Made by a program: the position numbers and the translations under genes | NCBI RefSeq assembly: GCF_042684505.1 | Contig: NZ_JBHULT010000009.1 | Span: 62,001-126,000, forward strand | Direction of reading: 5' to 3' | DNA: 64,000 nt | Origin: Salinimicrobium flavum | Lineage (GTDB): Bacteria; Bacteroidota; Bacteroidia; Flavobacteriales; Flavobacteriaceae | Shown: piece by piece, positions 26,848 to 34,928 of the stretch | Layout of the letters: each line of letters opens with the position of its first letter | Numbering within the stretch: position 1 is the stretch's first letter | The notes under the pieces: model-generated | What the model was told of the DNA's origin: nothing | What the model saw: only the letters and a program-made list of their open reading frames with translations | The model's database searches: none

Positions 26848-27735
26848 TTAAAATACTTTTATATTATACTGTAACAATTTACGTGGAAGGTTATCGTCTA
26901 AATTTGAAATGTCGTCATCATTTAGTTCGATCAGATTTAGATCGTACTTCTGATATATTTCCAACTTCTTCTTTTTCCTCTCTAGATATTTGGGATCATT
27001 TTCCATTCCCCAATATTCCACATAAACATTTTCTGAAGGAATAAAGAAATCACAATACAACTCTTCTTCAATAGGTACTTTTCGCTCATAAGCATGAACT
27101 ACTCCGTAATAATAAAGAGCATCGTCAATCATCACCTCTCCTCTTGATCTTACATTATGCCCGTCCTTAGTTCGATATTTGGGAGGAAAAGCATCTCTGA
27201 AATTATTTTTTTCTTCAGAAAAACTATTCGCGCTTTCTGCTTTTCCAGTTGTCTCATCTTCCTCCTCCTCAAAAACTGACTTTAGACTCTTATTGTTCAA
27301 GATAGCATCAGGCCAAAGGACGTATTTGTTGCCAGATTGATAATGTTCTTTTTGGAGTCCGCCAATTCTTTTTCCCTGTTTAGTCACAGCCCACCCCGCA
27401 ATATCCTTCTTCACCCAACCAAGCTCAGATAAAATGAGGTTCATTTTTTGGGAAGAAGTATTGAAATGTTTGGCAATCTTTGTTGCACTTAGAAAAGATC
27501 CATTAGATTTTTCTGAAGATGACTCTCCTGATTTTGTGCCATTTTTAGGCCACACAATGTATTCTCCGTACTTTGGGTTATTCTTGGTTTTACCTCCTTT
27601 TTCAATTCCAAGGTCGGTAAGAACCCATTGTTCCCCTTTCCTTTGAATTAACCCTTTTTCCTGAAATGTTTGAAATAAGTCACTGGACTTCACATTCAAC
27701 TCCTTGGCTAGAGCAGAAGTAGATAAATAACTCAT
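26848..27735 (-). CDS. Tandem winged-helix protein with PD-(D/E)XK-like nuclease domain
   Basis: The protein has 295 residues. The N-terminal half is a duplication: 3-63 and 81-142 each begin with an LS-T-ALAKE-type helix-turn-helix, carry a W-x(2)-T turn and end in Y.WP, as in phage antirepressor-type wHTH domains. An acidic linker (155-178) leads to a C-terminal domain with RGE (E200), CDFFIP (D229) and VEYWG (E240, Trp242), followed by a lysine-rich helix. That is the series seen in Vsr/DUF559-like endonucleases of the PD-(D/E)XK fold. It lies upstream of the UvrD-like gene and may recruit it. Confidence 0.72.
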   Translation of the reverse strand: MSYLSTSALAKELNVKSSDLFQTFQEKGLIQRKGEQWVLTDLGIEKGGKTKNNPKYGEYIVWPKNGTKSGESSSEKSNGSFLSATKIAKHFNTSSQKMNLILSELGWVKKDIAGWAVTKQGKRIGGLQKEHYQSGNKYVLWPDAILNNKSLKSVFEEEEDETTGKAESANSFSEEKNNFRDAFPPKYRTKDGHNVRSRGEVMIDDALYYYGVVHAYERKVPIEEELYCDFFIPSENVYVEYWGMENDPKYLERKKKKLEIYQKYDLNLIELNDDDISNLDDNLPRKLLQYNIKVF

Positions 27736-27857
27736 AAATTAGTTTTTGATTCTATTTTATTTGAGCGGTAGGGGCGCACAACATCAGGTTTTGATGCATT
27801 AGTAAATATAGAGAAATCTTTGAAAAGCTAAGAGGTTATTCCTTGAATTGCTCTTGT

Positions 27858-27998
27858 TTACCTGGAAGGTATAATATCTTTAGGATATTCACCCATTACA
27901 TCAGCTCCAATTCCAGCGTAAACGATTTTACCTTCAAATGTAAACCTACTGTTCATGTGCAGTTTTGCAGCTTCTAAACGTAAAGGAAGGTCTAGTTT
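27858..27998 (-). pseudogene. Possible gene remnant (unrecognised)
   Basis: An open stretch of about 46 codons with no upstream start ends at a TAA (27858-27860). Its peptide includes FEGKIVYAGIGADVMGEYP, which reads like protein rather than chance, but I do not recognise the family. The stretch before it is closed by a stop. The rest of the 27736-28266 gap holds the repeat at 28021-28115 and nothing else that I can assign. Confidence 0.25.
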
Positions 27999-28020
27999 TT
28001 ACATGAATTTGCGTACACAA

Positions 28021-28115
28021 GAAACGAATTGTCGATTAAGTTATCGTTTTAAAGGTAGTTAAAATGTCATTTTTGGGAGGCTCGTCCGCTATTTGCTTCG
28101 TTAACCGTTGTTACC
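28021..28115. repeat. Boundary repeat, copy A
   Basis: The segment beginning GAAACGAATTGTCGATTAAG (28021) shares GAAAC...TCG..TTAAGTTAT..TTTTAAA with 28892-28930. Its right part, with GTTAACCGTTGTTACC (28098-28113), resembles the reverse complement of 28853-28885. The two copies bracket the repeat-protein gene and may be cassette borders. Similarity is by eye and partial. Confidence 0.35.
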
Positions 28116-28266
28116 TAAATTTGCGAATATCTTTCTTTATTAAATTAAATCCTTTCATGATTTTTCATAGACTATTTCACTAGCTATGTTATGGACAATA
28201 TCATATCCAGGTCCTTTATTGAAATTTGAGAAAATTGGCTTGTAGCCTTTTTTGTTCCCCGTAATT

Positions 28267-28845
28267 CTATTTAAGGTCCTTGATAATTTCTTTGATGTAG
28301 GGATATTCGACTAAAATGGTTTCCATAAAATCGTGGAAATCTTTTGGAATATCTTCATCACTTGTCAATAATCCAATATAGACATCAATTAACTCATCTT
28401 CATTAAAAGTAACTCCTGAGCTGTAATTCCAGTGGGATTTACTCCCTTGTCCTGAGCCATATTTCCAATGCGACTCACTTCCTGCCCCCGACCCATATTT
28501 CCAGTGAGATTTACTCCCAATTCCTGATCCGTATTCCCAATGCGATTTACTACCAATACCTGAACCATAATCCCAATGAGACTTACTTCCTAATCCGGAC
28601 CCATAATTCCAATGTGATTTACTTCCTTTTCCGGATCCATAATTCCAATGCGATTTACTTCCGTAACCCGAACCGTAATTCCAGTGTGACTTGCTTCCTA
28701 AGCCAGATCCATAGTTCCAATGGGATTTACTGCCCATTCCAGAACCATAATTCCAATGAGATTCACTAAGTGGTTTGTAATCTGATTCACTTGTGTTAAC
28801 ACTTAGGATAAAAACCAGAACAAATATCAAACTTTTCATAGTCAA
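28267..28845 (-). CDS. Exported 12-residue tandem-repeat protein
   Basis: The protein has 192 residues. A signal peptide (1-19) is followed by ten consecutive 12-residue units (27-146) of the form SKSHWNYGSGxG, then a 46-residue acidic helical tail (FNEDELIDVY...). The units vary mainly at the residue after W (N, D, E, K) and at position 11 (M, L, Y, K, I, A, Q). The composition (His, Trp, Tyr, Gly, Ser, Lys) suggests a flexible surface or metal/glycan-binding array. No family is recognised. It lies alone between boundary repeats on the right side of the defence island. Confidence 0.75.
   Translation of the reverse strand: MTMKSLIFVLVFILSVNTSESDYKPLSESHWNYGSGMGSKSHWNYGSGLGSKSHWNYGSGYGSKSHWNYGSGKGSKSHWNYGSGLGSKSHWDYGSGIGSKSHWEYGSGIGSKSHWKYGSGAGSESHWKYGSGQGSKSHWNYSSGVTFNEDELIDVYIGLLTSDEDIPKDFHDFMETILVEYPYIKEIIKDLK
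28408..28767 (-). repeat. Tandem array of ten 36-bp coding repeats
   Basis: This is exactly ten in-frame 36-base units encoding SxSHWxYxSGxx. Codons at shared residues vary between units (for example Gly and Ser codons), so the array is not the product of very recent slippage, although copy number could still change. Confidence 0.9.
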
Positions 28846-28852
28846 TAATAAT

Positions 28853-28935
28853 TACGTATAACGGTCCCGGTAAACGCAAGTAGCCGTCTAGAGAAACACG
28901 TTTTTCGGTTAAGTTATATTTTTAAAAACTTGGTG
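28853..28935. repeat. Boundary repeat, copy B
   Basis: This region contains TAACGGTCCCGGTAAACGC (28858-28876) and the GAAACACG...TTAAGTTAT...TTTTAAA block (28892-28930) shared with copy A at 28021-28115. It separates the repeat-protein gene from the HEPN-like gene. Confidence 0.35.
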
Positions 28936-28944
28936 ATTTTCATT

Positions 28945-28954
28945 GTTGTGCAAA
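28945..28954 (+). repeat. Left arm of inverted repeat around the HEPN-like gene
   Basis: GTTGTGCAAA here is the exact reverse complement of TTTGCACAAC at 29531-29540. The two arms bracket the HEPN-like gene almost exactly: the left arm is 2 bases from its stop and the right arm 19 bases from its start. Confidence 0.5.
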
Positions 28955-28956
28955 GT

Positions 28957-29511
28957 TTAATCTTCCGTCATTGCCATATCAACTTTTATTGCAATTTCTT
29001 TAAACTCCTCATTCAACACTCTTAATTCTGAAATATGATTTTCTACATCTTTGACAAATTGAACGACTTCCTTTCGTCTCGCACCTCTTTTATCCGGAGA
29101 AAGCTTGTAGACTCTAAATCGATTATTTTCAGGTTGTGGATTGTCCGATAATTCAATTACATCTGCTCCTATTAGATATCGAGAATGAAGGAGATCATTT
29201 CGAACACTTACTTGTTTAGAAAATTTATTTCTAAAATTAGAGATCTCTTTTACCAATCCTTTTGAGTTTTCCTGGTTCTTTAGAATTTCGTTACATAAGC
29301 TTTCGTAACAATTTATAAGAGGATCCGCTGTGAATTGCTTTTGACTAAATGTTATTTCTGCTAATTTCCAGTTTTTCAATCCACGAGTTTGAAAAATTGC
29401 GCAGCTCCAAAACCTAATGTTGTGTACTATTTCTTCGAATTCTGCAACGTATTGACCAATAGAAGCATAATGTTTTGTCCAATCCACTGCATTTCCATTA
29501 TGTTCGTACAT
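28957..29511 (-). CDS. HEPN-like domain protein
   Basis: The protein has 184 residues, almost entirely helical. RNDLLH (104-109) matches the R-x4-6-H motif of HEPN ribonucleases, with a polar residue after the arginine as usual. The upstream helix pair (10-60) and the C-terminal long helix fit a HEPN four-helix bundle. HEPN proteins often act as RNA-cutting toxins or effectors in defence systems. No antitoxin partner (MNT or similar) is adjacent, so it could be a solitary effector or a non-toxic member. A 10-base inverted repeat encloses it. Confidence 0.55.
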   Translation of the reverse strand: MYEHNGNAVDWTKHYASIGQYVAEFEEIVHNIRFWSCAIFQTRGLKNWKLAEITFSQKQFTADPLINCYESLCNEILKNQENSKGLVKEISNFRNKFSKQVSVRNDLLHSRYLIGADVIELSDNPQPENNRFRVYKLSPDKRGARRKEVVQFVKDVENHISELRVLNEEFKEIAIKVDMAMTED

Positions 29512-29530
29512 ACTTTTTATTTTTTAGAAT

Positions 29531-29540
29531 TTTGCACAAC
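29531..29540 (-). repeat. Right arm of inverted repeat around the HEPN-like gene
   Basis: TTTGCACAAC, the partner of GTTGTGCAAA at 28945-28954. GCGCACAAC at 27775-27783, near the start of the winged-helix nuclease gene, is a related word. Confidence 0.5.
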
Positions 29541-29563
29541 TCGTTACATCAAAACGAATGTAA

Positions 29564-29731
29564 GAATTTAAAAGCTATAGCTACAGGATAACAGCAGGAA
29601 AGGGAACTAACTGGTGAAGTTATTACTGAAAATTTTAGGAAATATTCATAGCTAAATACCCTGTCAATTTGATTTACCTTCTTGTACCTTCGTTTGTCAA
29701 ACCTCATGTACTGGAGAAAGTAAAAGATGTA
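29564..29731 (+). repeat. Direct repeat flanking the NERD gene, copy 1
   Basis: Two conserved blocks, one starting GAATTTAAAAGCTATAGCTA (29564) and a 25-base identical block at 29675-29699, recur in the same order and almost the same spacing (111 and 109 bases) at 30590-30755. The second block can be read as a peptide fragment (YLLVPSFV.PHV) in both copies, and in copy 1 the frame runs on to a stop at 29800, so the repeat may carry the end of a lost gene. Confidence 0.75.
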
Positions 29732-29794
29732 TCTTCACTGAAAGAGAAACTTATTGAAAAATATACTCCGATGTCGGGAGCTGGTTTTGTGGTC

Positions 29795-30568
29795 TTATAA
29801 ATTCAAGGAGAATGTACAATTCGGATAATTTTCACAACCGTAAAATTCACCATATTTCCCTTTTCTTAAAATCAAGTCATTCCCGCATTTTGGACAAATT
29901 TTCTGACGTTCCATCTTCTTTCGAGTCCGTACACTTTCCTTTATATATTTTATGTGCTTCTTATTCGCTTTTTTTTCAATTATTTTGTGCTGTTCTAATA
30001 TATCAGAAATCAATTTTACTTGATCAAATGATAAATTTTCTCGTTCATTCATTTTTTTGATAGTCCTCAAAAGTTGGTTTCTGTAAATAACTGGAATTCT
30101 TGAAGTCACATTTTTTAATTCTGCATTTCCTGAAAACACTATTATCGGAAAATACCTGATATGGCCAAACTCGGAAAGTAATTTTTTTATTGCGAAAACA
30201 TGGACCCAATTTTGTTTTATTGGATTACGAAATTTCTTTCGATAATTATAAATGGTTTGCATCCAATATTCAGAGTTTTGATGCCCATGGATCCAGCCTT
30301 TATAGTTTTTTGTTTCAATTACAAAAATACCGCCTTGACAAACGACTATATGGTCAATTTGAGTAGTTGAATTGCCTTTCTTTAATAAAATATTGTTGAA
30401 TACTATATATTCCTTCTTATTGAGACGTCTAAGTTTGGTGGTGACTTTGTTTTCACCTAAAGCGCCTTTAATTTTAGGAAGGATATTTTTTTTAAAATAG
30501 AATAAAATTCCAGATAAAACGAAAAAAATAATAAATAGAAATAGTATTTCCATTTCTGATGCCCACAT
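29795..30568 (-). CDS. Membrane-anchored NERD nuclease with C-terminal zinc finger
   Basis: The protein has 257 residues from 30568; the ATG five codons in (30553) is equally likely. An N-terminal membrane helix (about 7-26) is followed by a NERD domain with GE (38-39), QIDH (D72) and ETK (E85, K87), the PD-(D/E)XK-like active residues. After helices comes a topoisomerase-type C4 zinc finger (C225, C228, C245, C251). NERD proteins are predicted nucleases found in DNA-processing and defence settings. The combination of membrane anchor, nuclease and DNA-binding finger suggests cutting of entering DNA at the membrane. Direct repeats flank the gene. Confidence 0.85.
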   Translation of the reverse strand: MWASEMEILFLFIIFFVLSGILFYFKKNILPKIKGALGENKVTTKLRRLNKKEYIVFNNILLKKGNSTTQIDHIVVCQGGIFVIETKNYKGWIHGHQNSEYWMQTIYNYRKKFRNPIKQNWVHVFAIKKLLSEFGHIRYFPIIVFSGNAELKNVTSRIPVIYRNQLLRTIKKMNERENLSFDQVKLISDILEQHKIIEKKANKKHIKYIKESVRTRKKMERQKICPKCGNDLILRKGKYGEFYGCENYPNCTFSLNL

Positions 30569-30589
30569 CTTATATCGTAATAAAAATAT

Positions 30590-30755
30590 GAATTTAGAAG
30601 CTATGGCTACAGGATAAAAACAAAATAGTGAATTAGAGGCGAAATTATCTTCAAAAAAATCTCAAGAACACACAGCTAATTCCCCTGCCAATTTAATGTA
30701 CCTTCTTGTACCTTCGTTTGTCACACCGCATGTATAGGGATAAGTAAAACGATGT
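30590..30755 (+). repeat. Direct repeat flanking the NERD gene, copy 2
   Basis: Partner of 29564-29731. It holds the block starting GAATTTAGAAGCTATGGCTA (30590) and the 25-base block at 30699-30723, identical to 29675-29699. One repeat plus the gene forms a unit of about 1026 bases. A GGATTGGTTAGTGG word follows at 30769. Confidence 0.75.
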
Positions 30756-30787
30756 ATTGGGGGAAGTAAGGATTGGTTAGTGGTATT

Positions 30788-32668
30788 TTACTTTTCCCTC
30801 TTCCAGAGATTATTATCCTTCACCGCATCTGGGATATGATGAAACTCAAGATGAATTTGTTTCACAGGTTGAGAGCCGGGAATGGAATGGGTGTATATGG
30901 AACTGTTTTTCCAAACCTCAGGATTTATTTCTTCTTTAAGAAGTTCATCGTTCTCATAGGTAGTGACGATGGTAAAAACCATAGGCCTTCCCCCTAGATT
31001 TTCAATTTCTGCAGTACGATCTTCTACATCGTTAATTCCCAGGTCGATATAACCCCAGTCAAAATACCAGGCATTCCAAAACCAGGTGAGGTCCTTTCCC
31101 GTTTCCCTGTTAAAGGTGAACATAAGATCGTAAGGTGTGGGGTGCTTGTGCTTCCATTCGTTCATAAAGGCATGCATCCCCCGGTTAAAAAGTTCATCTC
31201 CCAGTAATTCATAAAGAGAGAGATACGCGGCTCCACCTACCAGGTATGCATTTATGCCGCTATTGTCATGTTCATCTGAAGGCACCATGGGAGGCACGAC
31301 GCTTAATGAGCCGAGGTAACTAAAATCCATATCATCTATTGGCATCCATTGCTCAATAAAAGCACTGGATATTTCGGCAAAGCCTTCGTCCATCCAGGCG
31401 TATTTTTTTTCATTAATACCCATCATGAAAGGAAAATACATATGAGCCATTTCATGCAGGGTGAGGTTGAGATTCGCCAGGAATGCCTCTTTATCATTTA
31501 AATCTAACCCAAGGTACTGCCTGAAATCTTCTTTTTTGGCGTAACCATTATTTGCCATTCCCGGGAACTCCATTCCACCCAGACTTTTCTGACCGTTAAA
31601 TACGGTGAAGTAATGGTAAGGAAAGGGATATTTCGGAAATTCCCCATGCAAGCTTTCCAGTGAAGTAGTAAGGCTTGGCAGGATCTCTCCAAAGCCGGGG
31701 TTTGCATGTGAATAGGCTGTCTGAAGAAAATATTCTCCCTCTTCATTAGTATAGGTAGCGGCCTCCCACAAGAAATGATCACTAAAAGCAAAAGCAAAAT
31801 CAGGAAAATCCTTAGCCGTGAACTTCCAGGTTTTCATCCCTCCGGTTCCGGGCCGTAAATCTTCTTTGGTTAAGATCTGGATTGCGCTGCTGCTTTTCCG
31901 GGCCTGCTCCAATCGGTTCTGAACTTCTTCAGAATAAACCTCTTCCGGATTATCGGGAGGCACAGAGGCCCAAACTGTGAACTCTTCAGGAAGACTTAGT
32001 GCTATTTTATAATCTGAAAAATCGTGGTAGAATTCCGTAGCAGCATCAAAAGTCTTGGTATCCCATCCAAAAATATCATCCCTTACGGCCATTTCAGGAT
32101 ACCAGTATCCCACGATCATCGAAGTACTGTCAAATGCCCCACTGCGACTCTGCCTTTCATCAGGAATTTGATAGTTCCATTTTATGCTGAGCTCAAGCTG
32201 CTCTTTTGGAGGAAGTGGCTCTGCAAGTATTACACGGTAATTCGTGCCGCGGTATATTACCCGTTCAGGGTTTGTGATCTCCACAGTATCACCTGCCACT
32301 ACAAGATGCTCTATCAAGGTGCCCTTATGATCTTCGGCCCGGGAATTTAAAGGATCGAAGACTTGCCTGCTGGTATAAGGTTTCAGGTAATCGTGGTAAG
32401 TGTGAAAGACCACAGACCGTAGTGTATCGGGGCTGTTGTTGTAATAAATTATCGCCGCGGTACCGCTTAAGATCCTGGTAGGTACATCCACACTGACCTC
32501 AATATCATATTCCGCACGGTTTTGCCAATAGCCATGGGGAACTGTGCCGTCCTGGCTACGGGTACCATTTTCATAAGCTTTTTTAAACTCCAGCGGGAGA
32601 TAAAGCTTTTCCTGGCCATATAAAGAAGAAAAGAAAATAAGGGTCATTAGTGATAGAAACTGTTTCAT
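30788..32668 (-). CDS. M1-family zinc metallopeptidase
   Basis: The protein has 626 residues with a signal peptide (ends YGQE near 20). An aminopeptidase N-like beta domain (about 45-260) precedes the catalytic domain with GGMEFPG (GxMEN-like substrate loop) and the zinc site HEMAH (405-409) with E428, the HExxHx18E signature of M1. It probably trims peptides in the periplasm or at the surface. The ARM-like C-terminal domain of full aminopeptidase N is missing, as in the short M1 proteins common in Bacteroidota. It is a single gene that begins the ordinary chromosome after the defence island. Confidence 0.93.
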   Translation of the reverse strand: MKQFLSLMTLIFFSSLYGQEKLYLPLEFKKAYENGTRSQDGTVPHGYWQNRAEYDIEVSVDVPTRILSGTAAIIYYNNSPDTLRSVVFHTYHDYLKPYTSRQVFDPLNSRAEDHKGTLIEHLVVAGDTVEITNPERVIYRGTNYRVILAEPLPPKEQLELSIKWNYQIPDERQSRSGAFDSTSMIVGYWYPEMAVRDDIFGWDTKTFDAATEFYHDFSDYKIALSLPEEFTVWASVPPDNPEEVYSEEVQNRLEQARKSSSAIQILTKEDLRPGTGGMKTWKFTAKDFPDFAFAFSDHFLWEAATYTNEEGEYFLQTAYSHANPGFGEILPSLTTSLESLHGEFPKYPFPYHYFTVFNGQKSLGGMEFPGMANNGYAKKEDFRQYLGLDLNDKEAFLANLNLTLHEMAHMYFPFMMGINEKKYAWMDEGFAEISSAFIEQWMPIDDMDFSYLGSLSVVPPMVPSDEHDNSGINAYLVGGAAYLSLYELLGDELFNRGMHAFMNEWKHKHPTPYDLMFTFNRETGKDLTWFWNAWYFDWGYIDLGINDVEDRTAEIENLGGRPMVFTIVTTYENDELLKEEINPEVWKNSSIYTHSIPGSQPVKQIHLEFHHIPDAVKDNNLWKREK

Positions 32669-32950
32669 ACTGCAGATTTATTTAAACGATAATTCCAGGC
32701 AGGGGGAAAACAACTTGTGTTTCTGCGAAAAAGAGGGAAAACGCAGTGGGTTCTAATTTCAGCAGGAAGCATTCACCCGAAGGATGGGGCGCTTCCTGTT
32801 AATCTGATTACAAGATAATAAATTCATCTTCAGCCAGTTGCTGAAAATTCATTTTTTTGTTTGGTAAGTAAGTGATGAAGCTTCCGAAATAATGGATTTG
32901 GTCACTAATTTTAATAATGGAAGATGAAAAATATTTTCAGGATGATTTAG

Positions 32951-33475
32951 TTATGGATTTGTCCTGACCCCATTCAACAATTCCCGATTAAGTTCCGCTG
33001 TGTCGTCAGATGTATGTAAGACCGAAATATCTCCAGTCGATTCTAAAACTACGGCTCTGACCTGACTGTAATCAATTACATTGGCTTCCCTTAATTTTGC
33101 TATCAATTGTTTTTTTTCAATCCTCGCATAATTTAGGTTTTCATCCAATATTTCACTGCCATCCATTAATAATAGTGGCTTATTCGAAATTAATGAGCTT
33201 ACTTTTTTGAAAGCCTTCTGAAGAAATGAAAAAATAAATGTCAATAAAAGAAGACTTACTATTGCGACAGATCCATGGGCAATACTAGTGCTTGAAGTCA
33301 GAGTTGATGATATTATACTTCCGATGGCTATCGTAAAAGCAAAATCATAGGCTGTGAATTTTGCAAAAGACCTAAGCCCTACAATTCTTGTTATCAAAAC
33401 TATTACAATAAAGATTAGGAAGCTACCTGCTGCGGTTTCCCAAAGAGGGTCGTTGATATCATATATCCATTCCAT
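32951..33475 (-). CDS. DUF421 family membrane protein (YetF-like)
   Basis: The protein has 174 residues with three membrane helices (about 17-33, 43-60, 68-86) and a cytoplasmic domain containing GLRSFAKFTAYDFAFTIAIG and KPLLLMDGSEI, which are typical of DUF421/YetF proteins. B. subtilis YetF has been linked to spore envelope and small-molecule interaction, but the general function is unknown. It is a single gene and its neighbours are unrelated. Confidence 0.85.
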   Translation of the reverse strand: MEWIYDINDPLWETAAGSFLIFIVIVLITRIVGLRSFAKFTAYDFAFTIAIGSIISSTLTSSTSIAHGSVAIVSLLLLTFIFSFLQKAFKKVSSLISNKPLLLMDGSEILDENLNYARIEKKQLIAKLREANVIDYSQVRAVVLESTGDISVLHTSDDTAELNRELLNGVRTNP

Positions 33476-33671
33476 ATAAGCCTTTTTATCTTGTCTACCT
33501 TATTAGATTAAACCAATATAGGCATTTATCACATTTGGATACAGGATATCAATAGGTTACCGGCTATTCTTCCGGTTCTGCTGATTGAACTTTGGGTGGA
33601 GACAAAAGATCTCCGGCGCAGCCCTTTCATGGATTTTTCTCTGGCTCAGGGATTTTATCCTTAAAGTTACC

Positions 33672-34607
33672 TTATGGCCTTATCACGATCTTTCCCGTAG
33701 TGTGCAGGGTCTGGATCTGTTCTAAGGCTTCTGCAACTTCTTCAAGGCTGAAAACCGAGCTTACCTGCACCTTCACTTTCCCATCCCCGACCAGCTGTCG
33801 CAGGTGATCCAGCTGAAGTGCATTTGGTTCCACGAATACAAACTGAAAATCGATCTTCGGGAAATCATCTCCCTGGTTAAGAATGGATACGACTTTTCCT
33901 GAATCCCTGAGAGACCCAAGACTTTGCCGGAGGGTATCTCCACTCGTGCAGTCAAAGATCAAATCGACTCCTTCAGGATAGATCTCCTTTACGGCTTTCC
34001 CGACATCACTGTCCTTATATTCAATGGTGTGATCTGCACCTAAGGACTTCATATAATCATGGTTTTTACTACTAGCCACCCCAATGACCTCTGCGCCTTT
34101 TGCCTTTGCTAATTGAATTCCGAAACTGCCTACTCCGCCTGAAGCTCCCAGGATGAGAAGCTTCTGTCCTTCGGAAAGTTTCCCGTACTGGTAAAGAGAT
34201 TGATAGGCAGTGAGTCCGGCAAGCGGAATGGCCGAAGCGGCTTCCACCGATATGTTTTCCGGACGTTTTGCGACATAGCATTCGGGGATAACAATATACT
34301 CGGCAAAGGTGCCCCATTTAACCTCGGGTCGTCGCGCGTAGGCAAAGACTTCATCACCTACCTTGAAGCGTCGCGCCGCATGGCCTTGTTCTTCTATTAC
34401 TCCGGCGAAATCCCACCCGGGAATGATGGGAAATGAATGCGGCATCATATCCTTGTAATATCCATTAGTTATGACAGCATCCACAGGATTCACTCCAGCA
34501 GCCTTTATTTTTACCAGGATTTCCCCTTCTTTTAACTCCGGCACCTCCAGTGTACCTACCTCTACCCCCTTGGGGCCTTTGAACTCATCATATTTTGCAG
34601 CTCTCAT
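33672..34607 (-). CDS. NADP-dependent quinone-type oxidoreductase (MDR superfamily)
   Basis: From the ATG at 34607 (MRAAKYDEF, matching the usual family start) the protein has 311 residues; an ATG four codons earlier is possible. A GroES-like N-terminal half (about 25-125) is followed by a Rossmann domain with GASGGVGS. It lacks the cysteine cluster of zinc alcohol dehydrogenases, so it belongs to the zinc-free quinone oxidoreductase/enone reductase group. It reduces small carbonyl or quinone compounds with NADPH; the substrate is unknown. Confidence 0.9.
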   Translation of the reverse strand: MRAAKYDEFKGPKGVEVGTLEVPELKEGEILVKIKAAGVNPVDAVITNGYYKDMMPHSFPIIPGWDFAGVIEEQGHAARRFKVGDEVFAYARRPEVKWGTFAEYIVIPECYVAKRPENISVEAASAIPLAGLTAYQSLYQYGKLSEGQKLLILGASGGVGSFGIQLAKAKGAEVIGVASSKNHDYMKSLGADHTIEYKDSDVGKAVKEIYPEGVDLIFDCTSGDTLRQSLGSLRDSGKVVSILNQGDDFPKIDFQFVFVEPNALQLDHLRQLVGDGKVKVQVSSVFSLEEVAEALEQIQTLHTTGKIVIRP

Positions 34608-34863
34608 CTCTCTCTTCATAATTCTTTTTCCCTTAAGTTCAGAATTAAGTGGGGCTAAGGCAAAAAAAATCTACTAAAGCTTTGCCAATGTTTGGATGCC
34701 AACCATGCATTTTTTAAAGAAAAGAGGAGGATATATCGGGATGTTGCTATAAGCAGTAATTTATCACGCAGGTAGCATTATCATTTTCGAATTGTTTCTT
34801 CAGTTCTAAAAGCAGTGCATATTTACCCCCATTAGCAACCCGTTAAACCAAATAGAACTTTTC

Positions 34864-34910
34864 AATATTCCCGGGCTCCATGGTATAAGCTGCAGAACCC
34901 GGGTATTTTA
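34864..34910 (-). terminator. Hairpin downstream of the serine hydrolase gene
   Basis: CCCGGG (34870-34875) pairs with CCCGGG (34898-34903), extended by AATA/TATT outside. It lies about 20 bases past the stop of the minus-strand serine hydrolase. No long T-run follows, so termination is probable rather than certain. The remainder of 34620-34928 has no gene. Confidence 0.45.
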
Positions 34911-34928
34911 ATACGCCGGGTTGAAGTG

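Noticed and set aside
28408..28767. Regular 36-base repeats suggest a CRISPR array.
   Set aside because: The units are contiguous, in frame, without spacers and encode a 12-residue protein repeat.
28945..29540. Integron attC sites at the GTTGTGCAAA/TTTGCACAAC arms.
   Set aside because: The words do not fit the GTTRRRY/RYYYAAC core rules and no integrase gene is visible.
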